A stretch of 64,000 nt of DNA from Liminaster sp964567855. GTDB taxonomy: Bacteria; Bacteroidota; Bacteroidia; Bacteroidales; UBA3663. Positions 25,910 through 38,092 of the stretch are shown here, piece after piece. The stretch lies in contig CAZMOE010000008.1 in the NCBI GenBank assembly GCA_964567855.1, positions 31,220 to 95,219 of the forward strand, read 5' to 3'. Made by a program: the position numbers and the translations under genes. Under the pieces are notes generated by a model. The model had not been told where the DNA came from. It was given only the letters and a program-made list of their open reading frames with translations, and ran no database searches. Positions within the stretch are counted from its first letter, which is position 1. Each line of letters starts with the position of its first letter.

Positions 25910-26155
25910 GCTGTTTCCGGCGCTTACTGCCATGCGGCGACCGTTTCTCCCTATCGCCATCCCCATTCCTTCACAGCCGGAAAGGGCGCAAAGCCTCCGG
26001 CTACCGGCCGCCGACGTCGGCCGCCCCCAAACAACAATCTTATTACCCTTTCATTTTTTCAATATATCCATGACAAGAATGTAAGAAACATTCCATTTAA
26101 AGCGGTCACAAGTATTTTTTAAAAGGATTATGGACAATATTAATAATATATTCAT

Positions 26156-26163
26156 TATTTTTG
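26156..26163 (+). promoter_or_regulatory. -7 box (TATTTTTG) for rffA-wecF
   Basis: TATTTTTG ends 31 bases before ATG 26195 in an AT-rich stretch. Fits TAnnTTTG. Confidence 0.5.
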
Positions 26164-26194
26164 CCGCCGGTCATCAATCGGCCGTAAAAAATAC

Positions 26195-27328
26195 ATGGAA
26201 ACAATACCTTTTAACAAAATTTACCTCACGGGGAAAGAAACCGACTATATATCCCAGACCCTGGCAGCCGGCAAAACCTGCGGCAGCGGAGAATTTACAC
26301 GTCGCTGCGAGTCATTTTTTGAAAACAGGTTCGGCAAAGGGAAGTGCCTGCTGACGACCTCTTGCACAGACGCGCTGGAAATGTGCGCCATGTTGGCCGA
26401 CATCCAACCGGGCGATGAAGTTATCGTTCCCTCTTATACTTTTGTCTCCACGGCCCTAGCGTTTGTCCGTCAAGGCGCAAAAATCATATTCGCCGACAGC
26501 CGGAGCGACAATCCGAACATTGACGAGACCCGACTGGAGGCGCTCGTCACCCCTCGCACCCGTGCCATCGTACCGGTTCACTATGCCGGTATAGCCTGTG
26601 ACATGGACGCCATCATGGACATTGCCGCCCGCCACAATCTTCTGGTAATCGAAGACGCTGCCCAGGCCGTCGACAGTTTTTATAAAGGCCGGCCGCTGGG
26701 AACCATCGGTCATCTGGCCGCTTTTTCTTTCCACGAAACCAAAAACCTTCAGTGCGGAGAGGGCGGTATGCTGGTAGTCAACGAGCCGAAGTTCATCAAA
26801 CGGGCCGAAATCCTGTGGGAAAAGGGTACCAACCGGGCCGAATTCTTCCGAGGCGAAATCAATAAATACGGCTGGGTGGATACAGGCTCCTCCTTTCTGC
26901 CGGCGGAATACGTATCGGCCTTTCTATGGGCCCAACTGGAAGAAATGGACAAGATCCAGAATAAACGCAAAACCATCTGGAACACCTATCACGAGCATCT
27001 GCAAGGCATCGGGCATCTGACGCTTCCCGTTGTTCCCGACTATGCCACCAATAACGCCCATGCCTTTTATGCGATCTGCAGCACCCCGAAGGAACGTACC
27101 GAACTGATTGCCTATCTGAAAGAGAAGGGCATCCACGCGGTTTTCCATTATCTAAGCCTGCACAAAAGCACCTTTGCCGCCACTCGCGGCTGGGACGGGG
27201 GCGATCTGCCACAAGCCGACCGATACACGGATTGCCTGATCAGACTCCCCTTGTTCTATGATCTGTCGGTCGAACAGGCCGTTTACATCTCCCAAACAAT
27301 CCGAACCTTCTATCAATCCCGCCGATGA
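26195..27328 (+). CDS. rffA: dTDP-4-amino-4,6-dideoxygalactose transaminase (RffA/WecE)
   Basis: A 377-residue PLP enzyme of the DegT/DnrJ/EryC1/StrS group. It closely follows the enterobacterial RffA pattern: GEFTRRCESFFENRFG, CTDALEMCAML, IQPGDEVIVPSYTFVSTALAF, VPVHYAGIACDMD and SFHETKN with the PLP lysine Lys183. GTNRAEFFRGEINKYGWVD is also matched, and VIEDAAQ carries Asp154. It converts dTDP-4-keto-6-deoxyglucose to dTDP-Fuc4N. Its stop overlaps the start of the wecF-like gene by 4 bases, so the two are translationally coupled. No other enterobacterial-common-antigen genes are nearby. Confidence 0.95.
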   Translation: METIPFNKIYLTGKETDYISQTLAAGKTCGSGEFTRRCESFFENRFGKGKCLLTTSCTDALEMCAMLADIQPGDEVIVPSYTFVSTALAFVRQGAKIIFADSRSDNPNIDETRLEALVTPRTRAIVPVHYAGIACDMDAIMDIAARHNLLVIEDAAQAVDSFYKGRPLGTIGHLAAFSFHETKNLQCGEGGMLVVNEPKFIKRAEILWEKGTNRAEFFRGEINKYGWVDTGSSFLPAEYVSAFLWAQLEEMDKIQNKRKTIWNTYHEHLQGIGHLTLPVVPDYATNNAHAFYAICSTPKERTELIAYLKEKGIHAVFHYLSLHKSTFAATRGWDGGDLPQADRYTDCLIRLPLFYDLSVEQAVYISQTIRTFYQSRR

Positions 27329-28437
27329 AACTTCATCTGTTCAATGACGAAAAAATAATCAATCGGACCATCGACATGTTCGATGAGGTTTTCCCCGGCG
27401 AAAACCTTTTTGTCGTTGCCAATAAGATCGGAACATTCAAATGGGTCAAAAAAAGGGATAATGTTCTCTCCCGGACAGAGTTCCTGAAGCAAAAAGGCTC
27501 CTTCTCCTTCAACGAAGTCTATATCCATGCGCTGAATCGCCGCAAAATGAACATCATCAACAGGCTGGAACTGAACGGAGCCAAGGTCTATTGGATCATC
27601 TGGGGTTTCGATCTGTACAACAGACTTCTGGCCCCGAAAGGATTCCGCATGGTCGATCCGTCGACCTCATTTTACAAACGTAACAACGGAGGATGGAAAA
27701 AACTATGGGCTCCCTTCAAAAGATGGCAGAAAAGACGGAAGGCAGAACAGACCGTTCGCTTCATTCGGAACAAAATCGATTATATCGTAACCGATACCAC
27801 TGACAATGACTACCAGTACCTGCTCAAATATTACCCTGAACTGAGCGTCAAACCCTGGAAAGATTTCTTCTACTATCCCCTGGATGTCATTTTAGGCGCC
27901 GACCTGATAAACAGTAGCGTCACCGGCAACGATATCATGATCGGCAATTCGGCCTCTGCCACCAACAACCACGAATACGTCATGAACATCCTTTCCAGAT
28001 TGGATATCGGTACCCGCAAAGTGATCGTTCCATTGAGCTATTCGGTAAAAAAACAATATGTAAAACCGGTCATGCAAACCGGCCGCGATCTTTTCGGCAC
28101 AAACTTCACCCCATTGCTGAAGTTCATGCCGTTAGAAGACTATAACCGCCTGCAGGCCAGCATCGGCATCGCACTGTTCGGCAACTGGCGGCAGGAGGCG
28201 ATCGGAAATATCATCGTCGCACTCTATCTGGGCGCCAAAGTGTTCCTTTCATCCGTCAATCCGGTCTATGAATGGGCCCACAGTCATGGCCTGACCGTCT
28301 TTGAACTCGAAAAGATCTCGCAGGCAGACATAGACACGCCTTTGGAAGAAAATATCCGGTCGAAAAACCGGGAAATCCTGACCACTCTTTACACAAAAGA
28401 GCGCATGCACCGACTCATGAGAGAATTAGCCGGGTGA
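27325..28437 (+). CDS. 4-acetamido-4,6-dideoxygalactosyltransferase family protein (WecF-like)
   Basis: A 370-residue member of the WecF/RffT (GT56) family, recognised from MKLHLFNDEKIINRTIDMF, YWIIWGFDLYN, IMIGNSASATNNHEYVMNILS and IALFGNWRQEAIGNI. In enterobacteria WecF transfers Fuc4NAc from its dTDP donor to a lipid-linked acceptor. Coupling to rffA, which makes the Fuc4N precursor, supports the same sugar here; the acceptor glycan is unknown. N-acetylation of Fuc4N (WecD) must be encoded elsewhere. It is cytoplasmic or peripheral on the inner membrane. Confidence 0.9.
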   Translation: MKLHLFNDEKIINRTIDMFDEVFPGENLFVVANKIGTFKWVKKRDNVLSRTEFLKQKGSFSFNEVYIHALNRRKMNIINRLELNGAKVYWIIWGFDLYNRLLAPKGFRMVDPSTSFYKRNNGGWKKLWAPFKRWQKRRKAEQTVRFIRNKIDYIVTDTTDNDYQYLLKYYPELSVKPWKDFFYYPLDVILGADLINSSVTGNDIMIGNSASATNNHEYVMNILSRLDIGTRKVIVPLSYSVKKQYVKPVMQTGRDLFGTNFTPLLKFMPLEDYNRLQASIGIALFGNWRQEAIGNIIVALYLGAKVFLSSVNPVYEWAHSHGLTVFELEKISQADIDTPLEENIRSKNREILTTLYTKERMHRLMRELAG

Positions 28438-28731
28438 CCGGGACTCCGGCCGCCTTCCGATTTCCCTTGCAGACCGACCCGGTAACACTCTCTGCCCGCC
28501 CGTCATTCCGGCAAATAACCTTGCCGGAATATTTTTTTGCAATTTTCCCGCCGGTTGCCGGTTCCGTTATTCTTCACGACCGCAATCTTTCATTTTCCAG
28601 AAAGAAACCCCGCTTTCCAGCCGTTTTTTATCAGTTCACCGGCTGATATTCCGTTCTCAAACAAGACCAAATCAAATAAATCACTATCTTTGCACCGCCT
28701 CAAATAAGAATATTTACACATTATTAATAAA
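28438..28731 (+). other. Intergenic leader region before leuS
   Basis: About 294 bases without a supportable gene. The only clear element is TATCTTTG at 28685-28692, a -7 box 40 bases upstream of the leuS ATG. No T-box or other known riboswitch structure is recognised. Confidence 0.5.
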
Positions 28732-31545
<2,814 letters not shown>

Positions 31546-31559
31546 CCAGGATATTTTTT

Positions 31560-31611
31560 CCGGAATTAAGCGTCGCACCGGTTCTTAGAGACCGTTGCCT
31601 CTTAATTCCGG
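31560..31611 (+). terminator. Stem-loop between leuS and the YitT gene
   Basis: CCGGAATTAAG (31560-31570) pairs perfectly with CTTAATTCCGG (31601-31611). The 30-base loop contains an inner CGGT/ACCG pairing. It sits 14 bases after the leuS stop and 22 before the next start. No good U-tract follows, so it may be partial read-through control. Confidence 0.6.
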
Positions 31612-31632
31612 GAATTTAATATATGATCGGCA

Positions 31633-32523
31633 ATGAATAAATTTTCCCAAATTGTGGCTAAAAGAAGAATAAATCAGCAGATCAAAGACTATCTTTTCAT
31701 CACAATCGGCATTCTAATCTATTCAATCGGCTACACAGCATTCATCCTTCCGGAAGAGATCGTCATGGGCGGCGTATCCGGTATCTCCTCCCTTTTCTTT
31801 TATGCGTTCAGATTTCCGACAGCCATCAGTATCTGGGGCATCAACGCCGTACTGCTTCTGATAGCGTTTCACGGTCTTACTAAAACTTTCACCTGGCGCA
31901 CCATTATCGGCGTTTCCATCCTGTCAGCCATGGTCGGCGTACTGCAGCCTTTCTTTGAGGCTCATCCGCTCATCACCACGGGAAAAGATACCTTCATGCA
32001 TGTCATGATAGGCGGCATGATGGCCGGAGCAGGGCTTGGCATTGTCTTCGCCCACAACGGCAGCACCGGCGGAACGGATATCATCGTGGCACTACTGACC
32101 AAACATTTCCGGATGAGTTTCGGCCGTGCACTGCAACTTGTCGACATCTGTATCGTATGTTCCTCCTATATTCTTTTCGGCAGTATGGAGAAAATTGTTT
32201 ACGGCGTCGCCTTCATACTCGTGACCAGCACCATGTGCGACTATGTCATCAACGGTACGCGCCAGACCGTCCAGTTCCTGATTATCTCCAAACGTTATGC
32301 AGCCATCGCCGACGCCATCAACACGCAAAAGAAACGCGGCGTTACCATCCTCAACGGCAAAGGATGGTATTCCAAACAGGATGTGAATGTACTCATGGTA
32401 CTGGCGCGGAAATATGAGACTCAGGATGTTTTCAACATCATCAAAAATATCGATCCCAACGCTATGGTTTCACAAAGTTTCTGCCACGGCGTTTTTGGCG
32501 AAGGGTTCGATAAAATCAAATAA
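31633..32523 (+). CDS. YitT family membrane protein (DUF161 + DUF2179)
   Basis: A 296-residue inner-membrane protein. About five or six helices fill residues 20-205, with family motifs YSIGYTAFILPEEIVMGGVSGISSL and GAGLGIVFAHNGSTGGTDIIVALL. The C-terminal cytosolic DUF2179 domain contains AIADAINTQKKRGVTILNGKGWYSKQDVNVLMVLAR. The family's substrate is unknown. It is 12 bases upstream of the next glycosyltransferase and probably shares its transcript. Confidence 0.92.
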   Translation: MNKFSQIVAKRRINQQIKDYLFITIGILIYSIGYTAFILPEEIVMGGVSGISSLFFYAFRFPTAISIWGINAVLLLIAFHGLTKTFTWRTIIGVSILSAMVGVLQPFFEAHPLITTGKDTFMHVMIGGMMAGAGLGIVFAHNGSTGGTDIIVALLTKHFRMSFGRALQLVDICIVCSSYILFGSMEKIVYGVAFILVTSTMCDYVINGTRQTVQFLIISKRYAAIADAINTQKKRGVTILNGKGWYSKQDVNVLMVLARKYETQDVFNIIKNIDPNAMVSQSFCHGVFGEGFDKIK

Positions 32524-32535
32524 CCACATACCCAA

Positions 32536-33363
32536 ATGAGCACCAACGTCAACAGAGTAGGAATCATTATCTCCACTTACAATAAACCGGAATGGTTGAG
32601 GAAAACCTTACTCGGATATTGCAGTCAGACCCGTCCGGCCGATGAAATCGTCATTGCCGACGACGGTTCCCGCGACGATACCCGGCAGCTCATAGACAGT
32701 TTTCGCGACCGCCTCCCCATCAAACATGTCTGGCAGGAAGACCGGGGCTTCCAAAAATCCGAAATACTTAACAAAGCGCTGGTGGCTGCCGAATCCGAAT
32801 ATCTGATATTCACCGACCAGGATTGCATTCCCCGCGAAGACTTTATAGAAACTCATCTGAAATATGCCCGGCCCGGCTACTTCCTGTCGGGCGGCTATTT
32901 CAAAATGACGATGCCCATCAGCCTTGCCGTCACCGATGAAGACATCGCTACGGGAAGAGTTTTCTCAATCCGCTGGCTACGGTCCATGGGGCAACCGCTC
33001 TCGTTCAAGCTCTCCAAACTCTTTCGCAGTCCGGCCTACGCCCGACTGATGAATCTCATCACTCCCGCACGGGCCTCATGGAACGGCTGCAATGCCTCAG
33101 GCTGGCGTAAAGATGCCATTGCCATCAACGGCTATAATCAGGATATGCATTACGGCGGGCAGGATAGGGAATTCGGAGAACGCCTTTGCAACCTCGGCAT
33201 AAAACCGATCCAGATCCGCTATTCGGCCATCGTTATGCATCTCGACCACAAACGCCCCTACAGAACCAAAGAATCTATCGAAAATAATTTGGCGATCAGA
33301 CGGCGCACCCGCAGTCAGAAAATTATCAAAACTCCGAACGGCATCACTCTGTTGAACGGATAA
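32536..33363 (+). CDS. GT2-family glycosyltransferase
   Basis: A 275-residue GT-A fold enzyme: VGIIISTYNKPEWLRKTL, ADEIVIADDGSRDDTRQL, a TDQDCIP metal-binding DxD region, and WNGCNASGWRKDAI followed by GGQDREFGERLCNLG. The last block resembles the second domain of chondroitin-polymerase-type and LPS-core transferases. It has no membrane helix and is probably active at the inner-membrane face in surface-glycan assembly; donor and acceptor are unknown. A hairpin terminator follows. Confidence 0.88.
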   Translation: MSTNVNRVGIIISTYNKPEWLRKTLLGYCSQTRPADEIVIADDGSRDDTRQLIDSFRDRLPIKHVWQEDRGFQKSEILNKALVAAESEYLIFTDQDCIPREDFIETHLKYARPGYFLSGGYFKMTMPISLAVTDEDIATGRVFSIRWLRSMGQPLSFKLSKLFRSPAYARLMNLITPARASWNGCNASGWRKDAIAINGYNQDMHYGGQDREFGERLCNLGIKPIQIRYSAIVMHLDHKRPYRTKESIENNLAIRRRTRSQKIIKTPNGITLLNG

Positions 33364-33396
33364 TCTGTTGCCGGTGCCGTCATTCCCCTTCATATC

Positions 33397-33424
33397 AGCC
33401 CTTCCGCCGTTACGCCGAAGGGCT
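33397..33424 (+). terminator. Terminator after the GT2 gene
   Basis: AGCCCTTC (33397-33404) pairs with GAAGGGCT (33417-33424), followed by CTTTC. The remaining bases up to 33661 hold nothing I can support. Confidence 0.65.
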
Positions 33425-33661
33425 CTTTCATCATCAAATGTAGTTCCGTGATATGCGAAAGCACTGCCGACGAAAGAAAATGCCGCCGCTGCGAAATATC
33501 AGAAAGCATCTGCAACGTCCGGAAGAGGCCCCGCAATACCGGAAAGGGAAAACATAAGATTCTTACCCCATAAAAAAACGCAGAAACGGCACTTGATCCG
33601 ATAATCGGCCATTCCGGGAAGCCCGAAAGAAGCGACAACGGCGCAGGAAGCCGTCGCCGGG

Positions 33662-34435
33662 CTACTGCGCCTCCCGCTTTTTCAATCCCAACAGGATTTT
33701 AAGCCGATAGAGATTCTCCCGCTTGTTTTCATAACGGCCCAGCAGCCGCAATACCTCCTGGCTACATGAATCCGGCTCCCATCCACGCACCAGGGCATAA
33801 GCCCGGACAATCTCTGCAAGCAACGCCCGGTCATGAGTAATACGCAAAAGATTCTTCAGGCACTGAGAACGGGAGAAGGAGGCGCCCCAAAGCGAACGAT
33901 TGATATCGATTATACAAAAATGATAACTTCCGTCTGCCTCACGACGGCACAGAATATTCGATAAGTTCAAATCACCATGCAGGAAACCGGCTCCGTGCAG
34001 ACCGGCAAGAAAGCCGGCAAACCGGCTGACGATTTCCGCCCGGTCGGAAGAAACGGTCTGCTCCAGATAGCGGAGATTGTCATCGGCGACATAGCCGGAA
34101 ACAAAATATCCGATGCTGAACAATCCGCAGCCATCCTTTTCCTCTATATATGCCACAGGCTCAGGCGTATCGATACCTAAGGTCCGCAAGCGAAGCGCAT
34201 AATCGAAGGCCCGCCGGGCCTTGGACCGACCGAAGAAGGTATAAAAAAAACGCTGGTGAAAATAAGGACGTTTATAACGCTTGACTACAAAAGTCCTGCC
34301 GGCATCTTCAAAAAAGCGGACCTCGTTCCGCCCCCGGTAAATCAGCTTACCCTCCTGAAAAGAGGCTGGCAAACGGCGGATGGAAGCTTCGGATCGAGAA
34401 TAAGCCGGATTGATCTCAATATGGATATTCTTCAT
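33662..34435 (-). CDS. Lipopolysaccharide kinase (WaaP/Kdo-kinase) family protein
   Basis: A 257-residue protein-kinase-like fold. AGFLAGLHGAGFLHGDLNLSNIL holds the catalytic HGD plus the metal-binding Asn, and CIIDINRS corresponds to the DFG-like segment. Family members phosphorylate sugars of the LPS core or Kdo, using ATP at the cytoplasmic face. The gene starts 3 bases after the end of the upstream glycosyltransferase, so the two form one unit and may act on the same core oligosaccharide. Confidence 0.9.
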   Translation of the reverse strand: MKNIHIEINPAYSRSEASIRRLPASFQEGKLIYRGRNEVRFFEDAGRTFVVKRYKRPYFHQRFFYTFFGRSKARRAFDYALRLRTLGIDTPEPVAYIEEKDGCGLFSIGYFVSGYVADDNLRYLEQTVSSDRAEIVSRFAGFLAGLHGAGFLHGDLNLSNILCRREADGSYHFCIIDINRSLWGASFSRSQCLKNLLRITHDRALLAEIVRAYALVRGWEPDSCSQEVLRLLGRYENKRENLYRLKILLGLKKREAQ

Positions 34436-34438
34436 ACA

Positions 34439-35446
34439 TCAATGCAAATATTCAAAAGCGGCAGCCAAGGCCGTGCGTATAAAATAGCCGCTACCGACCT
34501 TTTCACCTAAAGCAGCAGCATTTCGCTGCAATTCGGCATATCTCTCGCGGGAAAGCGAAGCAAGAAGCCCTTCGATCTCATCCAAAGAATCGAATGTCAG
34601 GCAACACTTATGCGCGGTCAGGAACGGCGCAATGGCGGCCTTGCTCCAGATAAGGACAGGCAGATTACAGCGCAGGTAAAGCGATGTCTTATGCGGGTTA
34701 TTGATCAACAGATATTCTCCCCAGTTACCGGAACAGCGATCAACGGAATCACCATCCCAGACAAGGCCGAAATCGCCCTCGGCGGTGGCCACCAGCTCAT
34801 CGGAGGGGAGACAGCCTTTGTAATTGATGAAATTCCAGCTTCTCAGAATCTTTTCATCCAGACCCGAACCGTATAAATTCATCTGCCAGCCCTTGGCCGG
34901 TGTCTTGTCAAGGGCATACAGGAAGCCGCTGCGCCATGCGCCAAGGCCACCGGCGAAAATCACCGACCACGGACTATGCGGTTCTCTGTAATCACGGGCA
35001 ACTGAGGGAGAGATATAATCGAAGATTCCCAAACGGATGATCTTATTGGTATATCCCTTGTCAAGCAGCCACTTTTCCATACTTTCATTGTGAACGATGA
35101 GAACATCGCTATTGCTTAAAAGACGATTTTCGCCTTCGGGAGTCAGTTTATGACGACGAAAAGCCCCCAGATCATGAATTAAAGAAACGACCTTGGCCTG
35201 TCTAAGATGTGCAAAAATGCAGGAAATCCTGAAAAACTTCTTCATGGGATACTGCAAAAACAGGACATCGCCGCGCTTCAACACTGTAAGTATCCGGAAA
35301 ATACTGACCAGCTTGGTCCAGAAACGGGAAAACGCATCGCCACGCTTCTGACGGGGAGTCAGACTGATAAATCCCATTTCCCTGACGATGGCATCTACGT
35401 CGTTCTTCGCTTTATTGGGAGAAATAATTTCTATATAATAATTCAT
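34439..35446 (-). CDS. Glycosyltransferase (galactofuranosyltransferase-like, GT-B)
   Basis: A 335-residue protein from ATG 35446 (MNYYIEIISPNKAKNDV). It has GT-B features: ILTVLKRGDVLFLQYPMKKFF, AKVVSLIHDLGAFRR, LLSNSDVLIVHNESM, VIFAGGLGAW and a late NNPHKTSLYLRCNLPVLIW acceptor/donor block. These match bacterial beta-1,6-galactofuranosyltransferase-like enzymes. The longer in-frame start at 35596 adds 50 basic residues unlike the family and was not chosen. It is transcribed together with the WaaP-like kinase. Confidence 0.85.
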   Translation of the reverse strand: MNYYIEIISPNKAKNDVDAIVREMGFISLTPRQKRGDAFSRFWTKLVSIFRILTVLKRGDVLFLQYPMKKFFRISCIFAHLRQAKVVSLIHDLGAFRRHKLTPEGENRLLSNSDVLIVHNESMEKWLLDKGYTNKIIRLGIFDYISPSVARDYREPHSPWSVIFAGGLGAWRSGFLYALDKTPAKGWQMNLYGSGLDEKILRSWNFINYKGCLPSDELVATAEGDFGLVWDGDSVDRCSGNWGEYLLINNPHKTSLYLRCNLPVLIWSKAAIAPFLTAHKCCLTFDSLDEIEGLLASLSRERYAELQRNAAALGEKVGSGYFIRTALAAAFEYLH

Positions 35447-36194
35447 AACGTTTTTATTCTTTCTTGGTTCCGCTGTCCAATTCTCCAATCTATGGCGGGC
35501 CTTTACCGGATTTCGGTTCCGTCGGAACTTGCTCCTGGCAATCCCCCCGGCCCATGTTCCGATACGGATGTTATCCTTGCCAATCCGGACCGACAAGCCC
35601 TTTGGACCTCTAAAACATTTTAAACCAATATCTTTTTTATTTTTTTAATAATAGGCCGCAAATATAATTAATATTTGAGAATATCCGGCACTTGCCATTT
35701 TAATCTTTTACGTTCCACCGCCATTTCCATAGCCGGAATGGGTATTTCAACAAAACACAGACTTCCAAGAAGCATACTAAATCGACAAATGTTCTTCAAA
35801 AGAGGAAATGCAAAAAGCACATGAAAAGCAACTGCCGATCGCACCGGATTCCTGACCACGGTCATTTCAGTCGAAGTTCTTTACCCTCCAGCCCGGCCAC
35901 GTAACCAGCAGCCCGGAAATAAAATATATCAAAAATAAACGGCCTCATTTATAATTTTAATATTATCTTTGCAAATCTTTCAACCTAAAACGACATTTTC
36001 TTGCTCTGCATGAACCATTCTTTCGATATGCAACGGAATCCTCCCCGATACAAATCCGGCGCGGACAGCACCACGTTCAGTAAAATACGTCGGCCGCATC
36101 GGCCTGACCGGCGCTTATGCAGTTTGCCATATCACCATTTCCGCCTCCGGCACATTCCTATAACTATGTATTAACCCGCTATAAACACAACCCT
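35447..36194. other. Divergent intergenic region with two -7 boxes
   Basis: About 750 bases between the galactofuranosyltransferase-like gene and the next GT2 gene. It holds a leftward TATATTTG at 35659-35666 and a rightward TATCTTTG at 35964-35971. Either would imply a 5' leader of about 200 bases. A 65-codon frame on the minus strand (35668-35865) has no family resemblance I recognise and is not called. Confidence 0.5.
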
Positions 36195-37115
36195 ATGGAA
36201 TCCGTAAGTGTAATAATCACAACCCGCAACAGGCTCGATCTTCTGAAAAGGGCCATCGACAGCGTCATGTCCCAGACATACCGAAGCATAGAATGTATCG
36301 TCGTTGACGACGCGTCGTCGGATGGAACCGAAGAATACTGTCTTGCTCTTCCTCTGAAATACATACGTATCTCCGAGCAGCCGCATAAAGGCGGCGCCAA
36401 CTACGGTCGCAACATCGGGATAAGGGCCGCCACAGGCAGGTGGATCGCATTTCTGGACGATGATGACTATTGGCTTCCGGAAAAAATAGAAAAACAGGTC
36501 GATTTGATTCTGGCCAAAAAATGCGGACTGGTATATTGCGGATATAGAAAAGAAATTGTCAGCAGGGAAGGGACCTCATTCCGCAATTGCCTGCCCAAAG
36601 CAAAATGGCAAGGAGACCTGAGCCGCAAAATCCTGACCACCATCAACTGTTGCACGACAAGCCTGGTACTTGCAGAAAAACAATTGCTGTCGGACATAGG
36701 AATGTTTGACGAAGATATCCTTTTCTGGCAAGATTATGAACTTACAATCCGGGCAGCACAGGCAACACCATTCTATTTTGTCGATGAAATCCTCTGTATA
36801 TACCGTGTCGACCTGCAGGACCGGCAACGTGTTACCAATAAATACAACGGCTGGAACAATACGGTGCGTTACATCTACGAGAAACACCGGGCCTTATACC
36901 AAAAACTGTCACTCTCCGAGAAGATAAAAAGAAAAAAGATATGGATTCGGGATGCCATCAAAAGATGTAAGAAAGAGCGGCTCATGGAGAGATATTACAA
37001 ACTGCGGGGATACTTTCTCTTGCTCAGTATTCTTCTTCCTCTGACCCGGATTCCCCATTTCTTCAGCCGGATATTTATGGATCCCGACCGTAAGACAACC
37101 GCAAAGAATATATAG
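36195..37115 (+). CDS. GT2-family glycosyltransferase
   Basis: A 306-residue enzyme from ATG 36195 (MESVSVIITTRNRLDLL). The upstream in-frame ATG at 36117 adds a non-conserved stretch. GT-A landmarks are AIDSVMSQTYRSIECIVVDDASSDGT, GRNIGIRAATGRWIAFLDDDDYW (DxD) and FWQDYELTIRAAQ. A single C-terminal hydrophobic segment (YFLLLSILLPLTRIPHFF) may be peripheral to the membrane. It ends at a strong two-way terminator facing the licD gene. Confidence 0.88.
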   Translation: MESVSVIITTRNRLDLLKRAIDSVMSQTYRSIECIVVDDASSDGTEEYCLALPLKYIRISEQPHKGGANYGRNIGIRAATGRWIAFLDDDDYWLPEKIEKQVDLILAKKCGLVYCGYRKEIVSREGTSFRNCLPKAKWQGDLSRKILTTINCCTTSLVLAEKQLLSDIGMFDEDILFWQDYELTIRAAQATPFYFVDEILCIYRVDLQDRQRVTNKYNGWNNTVRYIYEKHRALYQKLSLSEKIKRKKIWIRDAIKRCKKERLMERYYKLRGYFLLLSILLPLTRIPHFFSRIFMDPDRKTTAKNI

Positions 37116-37163
37116 CAAGACCCGGATATCTTTAACGTCCGCAATCCCGTGCAACCGCCGGCT

Positions 37164-37196
37164 CCGGAGGCCGGTCATAAGACAACCGGCCTCCGG
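37164..37196. terminator. Bidirectional terminator between convergent GT2 and licD genes
   Basis: CCGGAGGCCGGT (37164-37175) pairs perfectly with ACCGGCCTCCGG (37185-37196) around a 9-base loop, in the 104-base gap between two convergent genes. There is no clear U-run. Confidence 0.7.
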
Positions 37197-37219
37197 ATTC
37201 CGGCCACAACGGCGTTTCT

Positions 37220-38092
37220 CTACTTTCCCGATAGTTCAAGATAGCTGCGTTCCGTATCGAAATTCATTCTTCCATGAGTGCTTGGGGCCATCACGGGTTT
37301 CATATAGTCTCCGAACCGCACGCTGAGGATTTCATCATACCCGACGGGGATCGGCATTTTGATATATTCGAAATCGACCCACTTGACCTCTTTGAAATTA
37401 GAAATTCGTTTTACAGGAGAGGTCATGTTAAGGCATAATTTACAACAAAGATAGGTATCTTCCGCCTTTACGCTTCTCAACAGATCCTCATACCGACGGA
37501 ATGCCTCCACATCTGAAAGTGCCGGGATATGCTGACGGCAATAACGGTAACATTTCTCCGGCAAAAGATTGCAGATTTTGGTTGTCATCTTCAGTTTGAA
37601 CTTTGTATTCTTGAGCCGGCGGATATGCTTGATAAAAGCACGCGGAGAACTGGGGACATAATCGATAACCATGATATCGACGAAAATTCCCTGATTGAAT
37701 TTTCCGCGTAACGGTAAGGTTTTATAGAAAGCCGTTTCCGAGTTTCTCAACTGAGCATGACGATGGGGGTAATGCCCGTCGCTGTAAATCGTCTGAAAAA
37801 AATACGGATGCCTAAATTCATCGGCGGCAACACTGAGCAGTTTGTCATAGTCCTCGCGCAACATGGCCATATCGATATCATCGTCCCACGGTATAAATCC
37901 CTGGTGACGGATGGCACCGATCAATGTCCCGCCATAAGCAAAAATTGACAGCCCGTATTTCTCACACACTCTTAACAACTCCTGAAGCAAATCCAGCTGA
38001 CAGGCCCACAGCTTTTTCATCTTTGCCGGCACTTCATATCCCGACCTTACTTCCGTAGATAAGAATGCCTCCGAAGGATATTGTTTCGTCAT
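37220..38092 (-). CDS. LicD family phosphotransferase
   Basis: A 290-residue LicD/fukutin-type nucleotidyl or phosphocholine-like transferase. The diagnostic block is FAYGGTLIGAIRHQGFIPWDDDIDMAMLREDYDKL, near residues 52-86. Members move a phospho-alcohol (choline, ribitol or glycerol phosphate) from its CDP form onto a glycan. The gene overlaps the upstream cytidylyltransferase by 4 bases (ATGA), so the pair probably makes and transfers a CDP-activated group (inference). Confidence 0.93.
   Translation of the reverse strand: MTKQYPSEAFLSTEVRSGYEVPAKMKKLWACQLDLLQELLRVCEKYGLSIFAYGGTLIGAIRHQGFIPWDDDIDMAMLREDYDKLLSVAADEFRHPYFFQTIYSDGHYPHRHAQLRNSETAFYKTLPLRGKFNQGIFVDIMVIDYVPSSPRAFIKHIRRLKNTKFKLKMTTKICNLLPEKCYRYCRQHIPALSDVEAFRRYEDLLRSVKAEDTYLCCKLCLNMTSPVKRISNFKEVKWVDFEYIKMPIPVGYDEILSVRFGDYMKPVMAPSTHGRMNFDTERSYLELSGK

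Noticed and set aside
28438..28646. Short rightward frame after the WecF-like gene
   Set aside because: Composition matches non-coding sequence and the frame has no family signal; leuS has its own promoter downstream.
35668..35865. 65-codon leftward frame between two glycosyltransferases
   Set aside because: No family resemblance, no start signal of note, and a -7 box immediately beyond its end; more likely chance in a long intergenic stretch.
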